DNA of 42,229 nucleotides from an uncultured Collinsella sp. (GCA_900752015.1 CAADTZ010000009.1:1-42229); one strand, 5' to 3'; counted from the stretch's first letter, positions 33,014 to 40,808 are shown. Translations and numbers: made by a program. Notes: generated from the letters alone by a model not told the origin.

Positions 33014-35374
33014 ATGGATGCCGCAGCCCGTACCGCCCATGATTCCACCCTCCAGCCGTTTTCGGAGATGGAGCACTATAAGCATGCCGATGAGCTGCCG
33101 CCCGAGATTATGGCGGACAGCTACGACAAGCTGGAGCGCCTGTGCCTCAAATATATGAATGAGGACGACTTTTCTAAGGTGGAGCAAGCCTACTGCTTTG
33201 CCGCCGAGAAGCACTGCAACCAAAAGCGCCGCTCGGGCGAGATGTACATTAACCATCCCGTCGAGGTTGCCATCATTTTGGCCGATCTCAAGATGGACTG
33301 CGATGTGGTGTGCGCCGCACTGCTGCACGATACCGTCGAGGATACCGAGACCTCGCTCGCCGATGTTTCCGGCCTGTTTGGCGATACGGTGGCCGAGCTC
33401 GTCGATGGCGTGACCAAGCTCACCAACATCGAAGTCGACAGCATGGACGAGAAGCAGGCGCTCACGCTGCGCAAGATGTTCCTCGCCATGTCCAAGGACA
33501 TTCGCGTCATCATCGTTAAACTTGCCGACCGTCTGCACAACATGCGAACGCTGGCAGCCCTGCGCGAGGATCGTCGCCTGTTTAAGGCTCGCGAGACCAT
33601 GGACGTGTATGCGCCCCTGGCCGACCGTCTGGGCATGAGCTCCATTAAATGGGAGCTCGAGGACCTGTCCTTCTTCTACCTTGAACCCGACGCCTACCAG
33701 CGCATCGCGCGCATGGTGGCGGAGTCGCGCGAGGTCCGTGAGCGCTATCTGGCCGAGACCATCAAGACACTCACCGACGAACTCAACCGCATTGGCCTGG
33801 AGGACTTCCAGATTAACGGCCGTTCCAAGCACTATTGGTCCATCTACCAAAAGATGAAGCGCAAGGGCAAGGAATTCTCCGAGATCTACGACCTGGTGGC
33901 ACTGCGTGTCATCACGCATTCGGTGCGCGATTGCTACTCCACGCTCGGTGCGGTGCATACGCTGTGGCACCCTATGCCTGGTCGCTTTAAAGACTATATC
34001 GCCATGCCTAAGGTCAATAACTACCAGTCGCTCCACACGACGGTCATCGGCCCTACGGCTCGTCCGCTCGAGATTCAGATTCGAACCTACGAGATGCATG
34101 AGCAGGCCGAGTACGGCATTGCCGCCCACTGGCTCTATAAGAAGTCGGGCGGATCGTCTGCTTCCAAGACCAATGACGCTCAACGTTTGGACGACCAGAT
34201 CAACTGGCTCAAGCATTCGCTCGATTGGGCGGCTTCCGACGAGATCACCGATGCCAAGGAATACCTGCACTCGCTGAAGGTCGATCTGTTCGATCAGGAG
34301 ATCTTTGTCTTCACGCCCAAAGGCGAGGTCATGGCGCTTCGTGCCGGCTCCACGCCGCTCGACTTTGCCTATGCCGTTCACACCGAGGTGGGAAACCACT
34401 GCGTCGGCGCCAAAATCAACGGTGCGGTGGCTCCGCTCACGCACGAGATCAAGACGGGCGACCGCGTTGAAATCCTGACTAACAAGAGTTCCAAGCCGTC
34501 GCGCGATTGGCTCAAGATCGTTAAGACACCTTCCGCCAAGTCAAAGATCCGCCGCTATTTTGCCGCTGCGACCAAGGACGACGACGCTGCCGCCGGTCGC
34601 GATATGCTGGCCAAGGACCTGCGTAAGCGTGGCTATGGCATTTCTACGCCGCGTTCGACGCGTGCACTCAACGCCGTGGCGGAGCAGTTTAACTTCAAGC
34701 AGCTCGAGGACCTGTTTGCCGCCGTCGGTGCCGGCAAGGTTGCCCCGCGCGCTGTGGGCAATAAGGTCGAGCAAATCTTGGACCCCAAGCCCGAGGAACA
34801 GCTCACCAAGGCCGAGGCTATCGCCGAGGTCGTGAAGCAGCCCGCTCGCGGCTCCAACCGCAAGCCGCAAAAGCGCGGCAAGAGCGCCAGTAACGGCATT
34901 ATCGTCAAGGGCGAGAGCAACAGCGGCCTGCTGGTCCGTCTGGCTCATTGCTGCAACCCCGTGACGGGCGACGACATCGTCGGCTTCATCACGCGCGGTC
35001 GCGGCGTTTCGGTGCATCGCGCCAACTGCCCTAACGTCAAGGGTCTTATGGAACATCCCGAGCGCATGATCGATGTGGAGTGGGACGGCGCTGCCGACAC
35101 CCTCTTCCAGATCGAGATCGTGGTCGAGTGCCTGGACCGCATGGGCCTGCTCAAGGATGTCACCATTGCCATTGGCGATGCGGGCGGTAATATCCTTTCT
35201 GCCGCCACGTCGACCAACCGCGAGGGCATTGCAACCCTGCGCTTTATGGTCGAGATCTCGGACGCGAGTGGTCTGGATCCGCTGCTGGCTTCCATCAGCA
35301 GTGTCGATTCGGTCTACGACGCTCGCCGTCTTATGCCCGGCGAAGGCGGAGCTCAGCTCAAGCGCCGTGTGTAG
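33014..35374 (+). CDS. rel: bifunctional (p)ppGpp synthetase/hydrolase
   Basis: The 786-aa protein controls the stringent response. It has a hydrolase HD domain (about 60-190) with NHPVEVA, LLHDTVED and KLADRLHNMRTL. The synthetase domain (about 245-375) has GRFKDYIAMPKVNNYQSLHT. The RFKD form (RxKD) is that of bifunctional Rel, not of RelA with ExDD. A TGS domain (about 430-490: FVFTPKGEVMALRAGSTPLD) and a C-terminal ACT domain (about 695-780) follow. AAGGGGA precedes the ATG. It is in an operon with recJ and ends at a strong hairpin before the hydrolase gene. Confidence 0.95.
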   Translation: MDAAARTAHDSTLQPFSEMEHYKHADELPPEIMADSYDKLERLCLKYMNEDDFSKVEQAYCFAAEKHCNQKRRSGEMYINHPVEVAIILADLKMDCDVVCAALLHDTVEDTETSLADVSGLFGDTVAELVDGVTKLTNIEVDSMDEKQALTLRKMFLAMSKDIRVIIVKLADRLHNMRTLAALREDRRLFKARETMDVYAPLADRLGMSSIKWELEDLSFFYLEPDAYQRIARMVAESREVRERYLAETIKTLTDELNRIGLEDFQINGRSKHYWSIYQKMKRKGKEFSEIYDLVALRVITHSVRDCYSTLGAVHTLWHPMPGRFKDYIAMPKVNNYQSLHTTVIGPTARPLEIQIRTYEMHEQAEYGIAAHWLYKKSGGSSASKTNDAQRLDDQINWLKHSLDWAASDEITDAKEYLHSLKVDLFDQEIFVFTPKGEVMALRAGSTPLDFAYAVHTEVGNHCVGAKINGAVAPLTHEIKTGDRVEILTNKSSKPSRDWLKIVKTPSAKSKIRRYFAAATKDDDAAAGRDMLAKDLRKRGYGISTPRSTRALNAVAEQFNFKQLEDLFAAVGAGKVAPRAVGNKVEQILDPKPEEQLTKAEAIAEVVKQPARGSNRKPQKRGKSASNGIIVKGESNSGLLVRLAHCCNPVTGDDIVGFITRGRGVSVHRANCPNVKGLMEHPERMIDVEWDGAADTLFQIEIVVECLDRMGLLKDVTIAIGDAGGNILSAATSTNREGIATLRFMVEISDASGLDPLLASISSVDSVYDARRLMPGEGGAQLKRRV

Positions 35375-35408
35375 GTGCGAGAGCCTCTCAGCATCATAGA
35401 TATTGGTT

Positions 35409-35446
35409 ACGTTCGAGGCATCGTTTGGTGCCTCGAACGTATTTTA
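35409..35446 (+). terminator. terminator after rel
   Basis: ACGTTCGAGGCA (35409-35420) pairs perfectly with TGCCTCGAACGT (35429-35440), followed by ATTTTAG. The next gene begins only 16 bases later, so it may attenuate rather than stop transcription. Confidence 0.8.
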
Positions 35447-35462
35447 GAAGGAGGGTATGCGC

Positions 35463-36146
35463 ATGGGCGATATGACTTTGGACCTGACACCCCGAGGTGC
35501 GGCTTCGATTGAGGCGCTCGTCAACGGCCCCATTCAGACCAACAGTTACGCCGTGATTTCGAATGACGAGTGCTTAATCGTCGATCCGGCGTGGGAGGGC
35601 GAGTGTCTTGTGGAGCATATCCGCACCGCGCATCCTGAGGTGCGCGTACTCGGCTCTGTCTGCACGCACGGTCATGCCGACCATGTTGGCGGGGTTGCCG
35701 GGGTTCGAGCTGTCGTTGGCGACAGCGCGCTATATGAGTTGTGCGCTAAGGACGTGACGGTACCTCGCGCAAATATCGAGGAGCAGCGCGCCATGTGGGG
35801 TATCGAGACACCCGATCCGGGTGAGCCGACGCGTTTGCTTGCCGAGGGCGATACAATCGAGGTGGGCGACGTCTGCCTGCAGGTGATCGAGACGCCGGGG
35901 CATACGCCGGGCGGCATCGTCCTGTTCGCCGCGACCGAGCGGGGGAACATCGCCTTTGTGGGCGACACGCTTTTCCCGGGCAGCCACGGTCGTACCGATC
36001 TTTCCGGCGGTGACGAGGCGGCGATTATGCGCTCGCTCTCCAAACTTGCCAAGATGCTTCCGCCCGATACCGTTTGCTTGACGGGCCATGGCGATTCGAC
36101 CACGATGGCGCGCGAACTTATGCAGAACCCGTTTATGCAGATGTAG
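35463..36146 (+). CDS. metallo-beta-lactamase fold hydrolase (glyoxalase II-like)
   Basis: The 227-aa protein has the zinc motif THGHADHVGG (about 68-77), ETPGHTPGG, FVGDTLFPGSHGRTDL and a final LTGHGDST. This is the pattern of glyoxalase II-type thioester hydrolases. The ATG at 35463 is seven bases after GGAGG; the earlier ATG at 35457 lies too close. In Firmicutes a related hydrolase gene follows rel and dtd, and here it follows rel directly. The true substrate is not known. Confidence 0.87.
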   Translation: MGDMTLDLTPRGAASIEALVNGPIQTNSYAVISNDECLIVDPAWEGECLVEHIRTAHPEVRVLGSVCTHGHADHVGGVAGVRAVVGDSALYELCAKDVTVPRANIEEQRAMWGIETPDPGEPTRLLAEGDTIEVGDVCLQVIETPGHTPGGIVLFAATERGNIAFVGDTLFPGSHGRTDLSGGDEAAIMRSLSKLAKMLPPDTVCLTGHGDSTTMARELMQNPFMQM

Positions 36147-36227
36147 GCTCGAAGCCGTCGTCCGAACCACGAAGACCGCTCAATCGTCAAGCTATTTTCC
36201 CCAGTGGGTCGATTCTGTGGGGCAAAC

Positions 36228-36300
36228 GGTCAAAATTTGTCCAATCGGATGGTATTCGTGAACAAACGAACGTTTATGCTCGGGTATGTCGTGGTAAAAT
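36228..36300 (+). promoter_or_regulatory. promoter and possible operator of the aldolase gene
   Basis: TTTATG (36273-36278) and TAAAAT (36295-36300) are 16 bases apart. About 30 bases further upstream GGTCAAAATTTGTCC (36228-36242) is a near-perfect palindrome that may bind a regulator. The leader before the aldolase ATG is about 35 bases. Confidence 0.5.
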
Positions 36301-36340
36301 CTCAGGCGTTATCGGAGCAACCTTACAGGAGGTTTCTTTT

Positions 36341-37207
36341 ATGCTCGTCAACGCAGCAGACATGCTCAAGAAGGCCGAGGCCGGCAAGTACGGTCTCGGT
36401 GCCTTCAACACCAACAACCTCGAGTGGACCCTGGCTATTCTCCAGGCCGCCGAGGAGGCCAAGTCTCCGCTGATCCTTCAGTGCACCGCTGGTGCCGCTA
36501 AGTGGATGGGCGGTTTCAAGGTCTGCGCCGACATGGTCAAGGCTGCCGTCGAGGCCACGGGCGTTACCGTTCCCGTCGCCCTTCACCTCGATCACGGTTC
36601 TTACGAGGACTGCTTCAAGTGCATCGAGGCCGGCTTCACGTCCATCATGTATGACGGCTCTCACGAGGAGACCTTCCAGCTTAACCTCGACCGCACCAAG
36701 GAGCTCGTTGAGCTTGCCCACTCCAAGGGCATGTCCATCGAGGCCGAGGTCGGCGGCATCGGCGGCACCGAGGACGGCGTGACCTCCAGCGGCGAGCTCG
36801 CTGATCCTGCTGAGTGCAAGCAGATTGCTGACCTGGGCGTCGACTTCCTCGCCTGCGGTATCGGCAACATCCACGGCGTGTACCCTGCCGACTGGGCTGG
36901 CCTTTCCTTCGAGCGCCTGGGCGAGATTAAGGCTCAGACCGGCGACCTGCCCCTCGTCCTGCACGGTGGCACCGGCATCCCCGAGGATCAGATCAAGAAG
37001 GCCATCTCCCTGGGTATCTCCAAGATCAACGTCAACACCGATCTGCAGCTCGTCTTCGCCAAGGGCGTTCGCGAGTATATCGAGGCTGGCAAGGATCAGC
37101 AGGGCAAGGGCTTTGACCCCCGCAAGCTCCTCAAGCCTGGTCGCGAGAACATCGTTGCCCGCACCAAGGAGCTCATGGAGGAGTTTGGCTCCGTCAACAA
37201 GGCGTAA
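36341..37207 (+). CDS. fba: class II fructose-bisphosphate aldolase
   Basis: The 288-aa enzyme cleaves fructose 1,6-bisphosphate in glycolysis. Zinc ligands are seen in ALHLDHGSYEDC (about 84-95) and later in LVLHGGTGIPEDQI. YDGSHEE, EAEVGGIGGTEDG and KINVNTDLQ are also family marks. ACAGGAGG precedes the ATG at 36341; the open frame from 36074 overlaps the preceding gene and has no support. Codon use is strongly biased to C-ending and CTC/GCC codons, as expected for a highly expressed gene. A very large hairpin follows the stop. Confidence 0.95.
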   Translation: MLVNAADMLKKAEAGKYGLGAFNTNNLEWTLAILQAAEEAKSPLILQCTAGAAKWMGGFKVCADMVKAAVEATGVTVPVALHLDHGSYEDCFKCIEAGFTSIMYDGSHEETFQLNLDRTKELVELAHSKGMSIEAEVGGIGGTEDGVTSSGELADPAECKQIADLGVDFLACGIGNIHGVYPADWAGLSFERLGEIKAQTGDLPLVLHGGTGIPEDQIKKAISLGISKINVNTDLQLVFAKGVREYIEAGKDQQGKGFDPRKLLKPGRENIVARTKELMEEFGSVNKA

Positions 37208-37227
37208 GCGTCGCTAAACTTCCCGTC

Positions 37228-37325
37228 GGAAGCCCCGTCCCCCTACACTGTTTCCTTTGCGCTCACCTGGCTTTGCCAGAAGTCGCGCCAAGGAAACAGT
37301 TCCGGGGGACGGGGCTTCCTTTGTT
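37228..37325 (+). terminator. 92-nt hairpin after the aldolase gene
   Basis: GGAAGCCCCGTCCCCC (37228-37243) pairs with GGGGGACGGGGCTTCC (37304-37319). Inside it ACTGTTTCCTT pairs with AAGGAAACAGT, and CTGGC with GCCAG. TTTGTTT follows. It acts as a terminator by position, but is far longer than needed. Confidence 0.8.
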
Positions 37326-37455
37326 TAACGCCGCAGGGTTACGAGGCTGAATTAAGATGGCTACTGGCTTCGCCAGAAGTCGCGCGACGGAATCAGCTCC
37401 GGGGAAACGGGGCCTCCTTTGTTAACTCGCTACAGGGTTACTGGGCTGAATTCAT
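37267..37455. repeat. tandem duplication, period 97 bp
   Basis: The right half of the large hairpin and the bases after it (37267-37363) recur with changes at 37364-37455. Both copies run from CTGGCTT-GCCAGAAGTCGCGC through GGGG-C-TCCTTTGTT to CAGGGTTAC-GGCTGAATT. The second copy lacks the left arm and no longer folds in full. The rest of the gap up to 37558 is AT-rich and holds no clear gene. Confidence 0.75.
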
Positions 37456-37558
37456 TTTTAGAGGTACCGTTTATCGGTGTTGAGGGTTCCTTTATTGGGG
37501 CTTTCTTTTTCATCTCGCTACAATGGGCTTCAAGAGTTCTAATGACTTGGAGTTTGGT

Positions 37559-38992
37559 ATGGCTGTTATTAATGTGCTGCCTTCGGATGGGAAGGTTATT
37601 GACGAAGGTCCCGTTGGTTGCTCTGTTGATGTTTGCTGTGATGACTTTCGTCATCTCGATATTGGACTGCCGCCTGAGATTCTTCGTCTTAAGGATGCCG
37701 GGTATTTGACGCAGGCTGTTGCTGCCTGCGATCGCCTTCTGGAGCAGAGTCCTGAGCCTTCGCTGGCTGCTTGTGTTCGTGCCGAGCGGTATCGCATGCT
37801 TGAGACGCCGCTTCATTTTTCGGTGTCGCGCGATCGGGCTATTGCGATGATTCGCGAGGAGTGGCCTGAGTTTACCGAGGAGCAGTTTGACGATCTGATT
37901 GACCGTAAGCGTATTGACTGGCGCTTTATCGATGGCGAGCTGTTCGTTCTCGACAACTTCCTCGATTCGCTTCGCGTATATCCCAAAGAGGTCCCCGGCA
38001 TGCGTCCCGATCCTACGGACGGAATTGCACTGCGCAACGAGATGCTCAAGGAGATGGAGTCACAAAACGGATTGACTCGCGTTATTACGCTTAAGGCGTC
38101 CTTGTCTGTCCCCGGCGCTCTAGAGGGGGAGACCGTTCGCGCTTGGCTTCCCGTAGCCGCCACCTGCCGCCAACAGTCTCAGGTCGAGATTCTCGACATG
38201 ACGCCGGAGGGTGCTGTTGCTCCCGCGAACGATTCGGCGCGTACCGCCTCGTGGTCTTCTTCGAGTGAGCGCTCATTCTCGGTGACTTATCGTTATCACA
38301 TCGATGCTGCTTATTGTGATGTCTACGGTGGCACACTTCCGGTTCATCCGCGTATGGACGCGCCTCTGCCCGAGGATATTTCCGAGGACCGTCCGCACAT
38401 TGCATTTACGCCGTATCTGCAGCAGCTGACGGCCAGCGTTGTTGGCGGACTCGAGGATCCGCTCGATCGCGCCCGTGCTATCTATGATTACCTGACGCAG
38501 TATATCGACTATCGCTATCAGCCGCCGTACTTGCTTTTGGGATCTATTGCCGATGACTGCGCGCATTCGCTCCGCGGCGATTGCGGCGTTATGGCGCTCA
38601 CGTTTATCACCATGTGCCGTATCGCGGGCGTGCCTGCCCGTTGGCAGAGCGGCCTCTACGTTGCGCCCGATTCGGTGGGGTCGCACGACTGGGCAGAGTT
38701 CTATACGCCGCAGACCGGTTGGCTCAACGCCGACGTGTCATTTGGATCTTCTGCTCGCAGGATGGGGGAGGAGTGGCGCCGCCGTCACTACTTTGGCAAT
38801 CTCGACCCATGGCGTATGGTGGCCAACAATCGATTCCAGGCAGAGTTTGAGCCCTCTTTCGACGGCATGCGCGAGGACCCTTACGATAACCAGATGGGTG
38901 AGGCTTCGGTCGACGGTCGCGGATGCCGTCAGCGCGAGATGCTACGCACGGTCGAACTCATCGAAATGCTCGAAGTTCCATTTTCGGACTAA
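37559..38992 (+). CDS. transglutaminase-like (papain-fold) protein
   Basis: The 477-aa protein has a transglutaminase-core domain in its C-terminal third, with the triad in RGDCGVMALTF (Cys near 342), SHDWAEFYT (His near 376) and NADVSFG (Asp near 391). Such domains usually act as proteases or peptide-modifying enzymes. The N-terminal 300 residues are not recognised. No signal peptide or membrane segment is seen, so it should be cytosolic. ATG 37559 has GGAG six bases upstream; ATG 37523 has no ribosome site. The 5' end uses many T-ending codons, unlike neighbouring genes, which may mean low expression or transfer. Confidence 0.8.
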   Translation: MAVINVLPSDGKVIDEGPVGCSVDVCCDDFRHLDIGLPPEILRLKDAGYLTQAVAACDRLLEQSPEPSLAACVRAERYRMLETPLHFSVSRDRAIAMIREEWPEFTEEQFDDLIDRKRIDWRFIDGELFVLDNFLDSLRVYPKEVPGMRPDPTDGIALRNEMLKEMESQNGLTRVITLKASLSVPGALEGETVRAWLPVAATCRQQSQVEILDMTPEGAVAPANDSARTASWSSSSERSFSVTYRYHIDAAYCDVYGGTLPVHPRMDAPLPEDISEDRPHIAFTPYLQQLTASVVGGLEDPLDRARAIYDYLTQYIDYRYQPPYLLLGSIADDCAHSLRGDCGVMALTFITMCRIAGVPARWQSGLYVAPDSVGSHDWAEFYTPQTGWLNADVSFGSSARRMGEEWRRRHYFGNLDPWRMVANNRFQAEFEPSFDGMREDPYDNQMGEASVDGRGCRQREMLRTVELIEMLEVPFSD

Positions 38993-39006
38993 TCGGTAGA
39001 AAGCTG

Positions 39007-39015
39007 TGATAAACT
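39007..39015 (+). promoter_or_regulatory. possible extended -10 promoter of tRNA-Leu
   Basis: TGA-TAAACT fits an extended -10 box. Transcription would begin about ten bases before the tRNA. No clear -35 is seen. Confidence 0.35.
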
Positions 39016-39031
39016 AACTCACGCATTACGT

Positions 39032-39118
39032 GCCCGAGTGGCGGAATTGGCAGACGCAGTGGACTCAAAATCCACCGTTGGCAACAACGTGCGAGTTCGA
39101 GTCTCGCCTCGGGCACCA
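39032..39118 (+). tRNA. tRNA-Leu, anticodon CAA
   Basis: The 87-base gene runs from GCCCGAG to the encoded CCA. The anticodon stem GTGGA/TCCAC holds the loop CTCAAAA, so the anticodon is CAA, reading UUG. A long variable arm (CGTTGGCAACAACG region) is typical of a leucine tRNA. The T arm has GTTCGAGTC. Confidence 0.95.
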
Positions 39119-39165
39119 TACATGCAAGTGAGCGTTCAAGGGGGGTTGCGGCCCCCTTTTTCGTG
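39096..39165 (+). repeat. direct repeat copy 1: tRNA-Leu 3' end plus terminator
   Basis: These 70 bases begin in the T loop (TTCGAGTCTCGCC), include CCA, and run on through CATACATGCAAGTGAGCG and the terminator hairpin. They recur at 39281-39349 with a single base missing in the G run. Confidence 0.92.
39138..39161 (+). terminator. terminator of tRNA-Leu
   Basis: A run of G (GGGGGG) and CCCCC pair around TTGCGG and are followed by TTTTTC. Confidence 0.8.
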
Positions 39166-39280
39166 CCGAACTCGCGGGAGCGCGCGAACGGTTAAGCAAT
39201 CGGGCCTGTGGCCTGTTTGTAGCGGAGCGTGGCGAGGGCGCCGCGCGCCCGAAGCCCGGGGCTTCGCGAAGCGAAGGCCC
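39166..39280. other. 115-bp spacer between the two tRNA-end repeats
   Basis: No gene or tRNA body is visible. The right end is palindromic: GGGCGCCGCGCGCCC-like sequence, then CTTCGCGAAG. It has no similarity to the tRNA 5' part, so the second copy is not a decayed complete tRNA gene. Confidence 0.6.
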
Positions 39281-39349
39281 TTCGAGTCTCGCCTCGGGCA
39301 CCATACATGCAAGTGAGCGTTCAAGGGGGTTGCGGCCCCCTTTTTCGTG
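39281..39349 (+). repeat. direct repeat copy 2: tRNA-Leu 3' end plus terminator
   Basis: A second copy of the tRNA 3' end from the T loop to the terminator T run, 185 bases after the first. It lacks any 5' tRNA part. The hairpin GGGGG/CCCCC with TTTTT (39324-39345) is kept. The pattern resembles attachment sites left by integrases that use tRNA ends, but no integrase is present. Confidence 0.9.
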
Positions 39350-39513
39350 TACGTAATGTGATAACGCGCTGTACGTGTTATTATTCGCAAGGCGTTGTTC
39401 CCGCAATGCCCTAAAGAGGAACTCGATGGTTCCCACCTTTTGGCGCCAATGAGCAGCTGACTGGTCATACAACTTAGATTCCCTTCCTCAAATCGAGGAA
39501 CTCTATGTGTACG
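39350..39513 (+). promoter_or_regulatory. infC operon promoter region and leader
   Basis: TATTAT (39379-39384) may be a -10 box, though no good -35 is seen. The leader of about 150 bases contains TTCCTC/GAGGAA (39484-39500) and a second GAGGAAC near 39416 that could compete with it. No reading frame is convincing. Leaders of this operon bind ribosomal protein L20 in several bacteria. Confidence 0.45.
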
Positions 39514-39547
39514 ACCTGGTTGCTGAGAAGCGCCGGGTTATTTTTTT
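39514..39547 (+). terminator. attenuator hairpin before infC
   Basis: ACCTGG and CCGGGT, continued inside by TGCT/AGCG around a GAGA loop with one bulged base, give a stem of about ten pairs. TTATTTTTTT follows. The run of T ends six bases before the infC ribosome site, so this intrinsic terminator must be overcome to express the operon. Confidence 0.75.
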
Positions 39548-39566
39548 ATGAATGGAGGTAGGGAAA

Positions 39567-40121
39567 ATAGCTAAGTCTGATGACACCCGCATCAACGACG
39601 AGATCACTGCATCTTCGTGCCGTTTGATTGGCGTCGATGGCTCTCAGCTCGGCCTGTTCGCCATCCGCGATGCCCAGCGCGTCGCCGACGATCAGGGTCT
39701 CGACCTGGTCGAGATCGCTCCCAACGCGGAGCCGCCGGTCTGCAAGGTCATGGACTACGGTAAGTTCAAGTACCAGCAGGCCATGAAGGCCAAGGCTGCT
39801 CGTAAGAACCAGTCCAAGGTCGAGGTCAAGGAAATGAAGTTCCGACCCAAGATCGACGTTGGCGACTACGAGACCAAGAAGGGCCACGTTCTGCGTTTCC
39901 TCAAGAAGGGCGCACGCGTTAAGATCACCATCATGTTCCGCGGCCGTGAGATGGCTCACCCGGAGCAGGGCCTTAACGTTCTCGAGCGTCTCGCCGAGGA
40001 TCTCAAGCCTTACGCTACGGTCGAGTCCAAGCCTAAGATGGAAGGCCGTAACATGCTTATGCTGCTCGCCCCGATTAAGGGCGCCTTCGATGAGGATAAA
40101 GCGGCAAGCGATACTAAGTAA
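39567..40121 (+). CDS. infC: translation initiation factor IF-3 with ATA start
   Basis: IF-3 binds the 30S subunit and checks start-codon pairing. The 184-aa protein has the N-domain opening DDTRINDEITASSCRLIGVD, the linker rich in lysine and the C-domain KEMKFRPKIDVGDYETK and later RGREMAHPEQG. The ribosome site GGAGGT is at 39554-39559 and the codon at the right distance is ATA (39567), which gives the family N-terminus. The ATG at 39552 overlaps that site and has none of its own. Rare start codons (ATT, ATA, ATC) are typical of infC and allow IF-3 to limit its own synthesis. It heads infC-rpmI-rplT. Confidence 0.88.
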   Translation: MAKSDDTRINDEITASSCRLIGVDGSQLGLFAIRDAQRVADDQGLDLVEIAPNAEPPVCKVMDYGKFKYQQAMKAKAARKNQSKVEVKEMKFRPKIDVGDYETKKGHVLRFLKKGARVKITIMFRGREMAHPEQGLNVLERLAEDLKPYATVESKPKMEGRNMLMLLAPIKGAFDEDKAASDTK

Positions 40122-40153
40122 CTAGTGTTCTGTAACCGATTAAGGAGTATTTC

Positions 40154-40345
40154 ATGCCTAAGATGAAGTCCCACAGCGGCACCAAGAAGCGTTTCCGCAA
40201 GACTGGTACCGGCAAGCTTATGCGCGCCAAGGCTTTCAAGAGCCACATCCTGAGCAAGAAGTCCACCAAGCGTAAGCGTGGCTTCCGTCAGGAGACCGAG
40301 ATTGCCGCTGCCGACCGCAAGGTCATCAAGTCGCGTCTCGCCTAA
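40154..40345 (+). CDS. rpmI: ribosomal protein bL35
   Basis: The 63-aa basic protein reads MPKMKSHSGTKKRFRKTGTG at its start and has SHILSKKSTKRKRGF, as in bL35. AAGGAG precedes the ATG. It lies 32 bases after infC in the usual order. Confidence 0.97.
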   Translation: MPKMKSHSGTKKRFRKTGTGKLMRAKAFKSHILSKKSTKRKRGFRQETEIAAADRKVIKSRLA

Positions 40346-40391
40346 GTTCGCGTTCCCGTTTTTCGTTTTACCGTCTAGGAGTTGATAGAAC

Positions 40392-40751
40392 ATGGCACGT
40401 ATTAAGCGCGCTGTTGCCGCCAAGAAGAAGCGCCGTACCGTTATGCACCGTGCGAAGGGTTACTACGGTGCCGCTTCGCGTACTTACAAGCATGCTAAAG
40501 AGCAGGTCCAGCACTCCCTGCAGTATCAGTATCGTGATCGCCGCAACAAGAAGCGCGAGATCCGTTCTCTTTGGATCACTCGTATCAACGCTGCTGCTCG
40601 CCTGAACGACATCTCTTACTCTCAGTTCATGCACGGCCTGAAGGTTGCCGGCATCGAGCTCGACCGCAAGGTCCTGGCTCAGATGGCTTACGAGGACATC
40701 GAGTCCTTCAACGAGCTGGCTACCATCGCCAAGAAGGCTCTCGAGGCCTAA
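40392..40751 (+). CDS. rplT: ribosomal protein bL20
   Basis: The 119-aa basic protein has KKKRRTVMHRAKGYYGAASR and LWITRINAAARLNDISYSQF, the bL20 marks. bL20 is needed early in 50S assembly and in several bacteria represses this operon by binding its leader. TAGGAG precedes the ATG. It is the last gene before a strong terminator. Confidence 0.97.
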   Translation: MARIKRAVAAKKKRRTVMHRAKGYYGAASRTYKHAKEQVQHSLQYQYRDRRNKKREIRSLWITRINAAARLNDISYSQFMHGLKVAGIELDRKVLAQMAYEDIESFNELATIAKKALEA

Positions 40752-40772
40752 TAGATTCTCTTGAATCGCTAG

Positions 40773-40808
40773 GGGAGTGTCGCGTTGTGCGCGGCGCTCC
40801 CTCTTTTT
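40773..40808 (+). terminator. terminator of the infC operon
   Basis: GGGAGTGTCGCG (40773-40784) pairs with CGCGGCGCTCCC (40790-40801) using two G-T pairs, followed by a run of five T. Confidence 0.93.

Noticed and set aside
32960..34444. 494-codon minus-strand frame opposite rel
   Set aside because: Shadow of the rel coding sequence without recognisable domain or ribosome site.
36074..36340. Long N-terminal extension of the aldolase
   Set aside because: It would overlap the preceding gene and cross the promoter; the ATG at 36341 has a strong ribosome site and the family N-terminus.
39281..39306. Second tRNA-Leu gene
   Set aside because: Only the T-loop to CCA part is present; the acceptor 5' strand, D arm and anticodon arm are absent.
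39038..39316. Protein-coding frame across tRNA-Leu and the repeats
   Set aside because: It is a translated tRNA and terminator sequence, a well-known annotation artefact.
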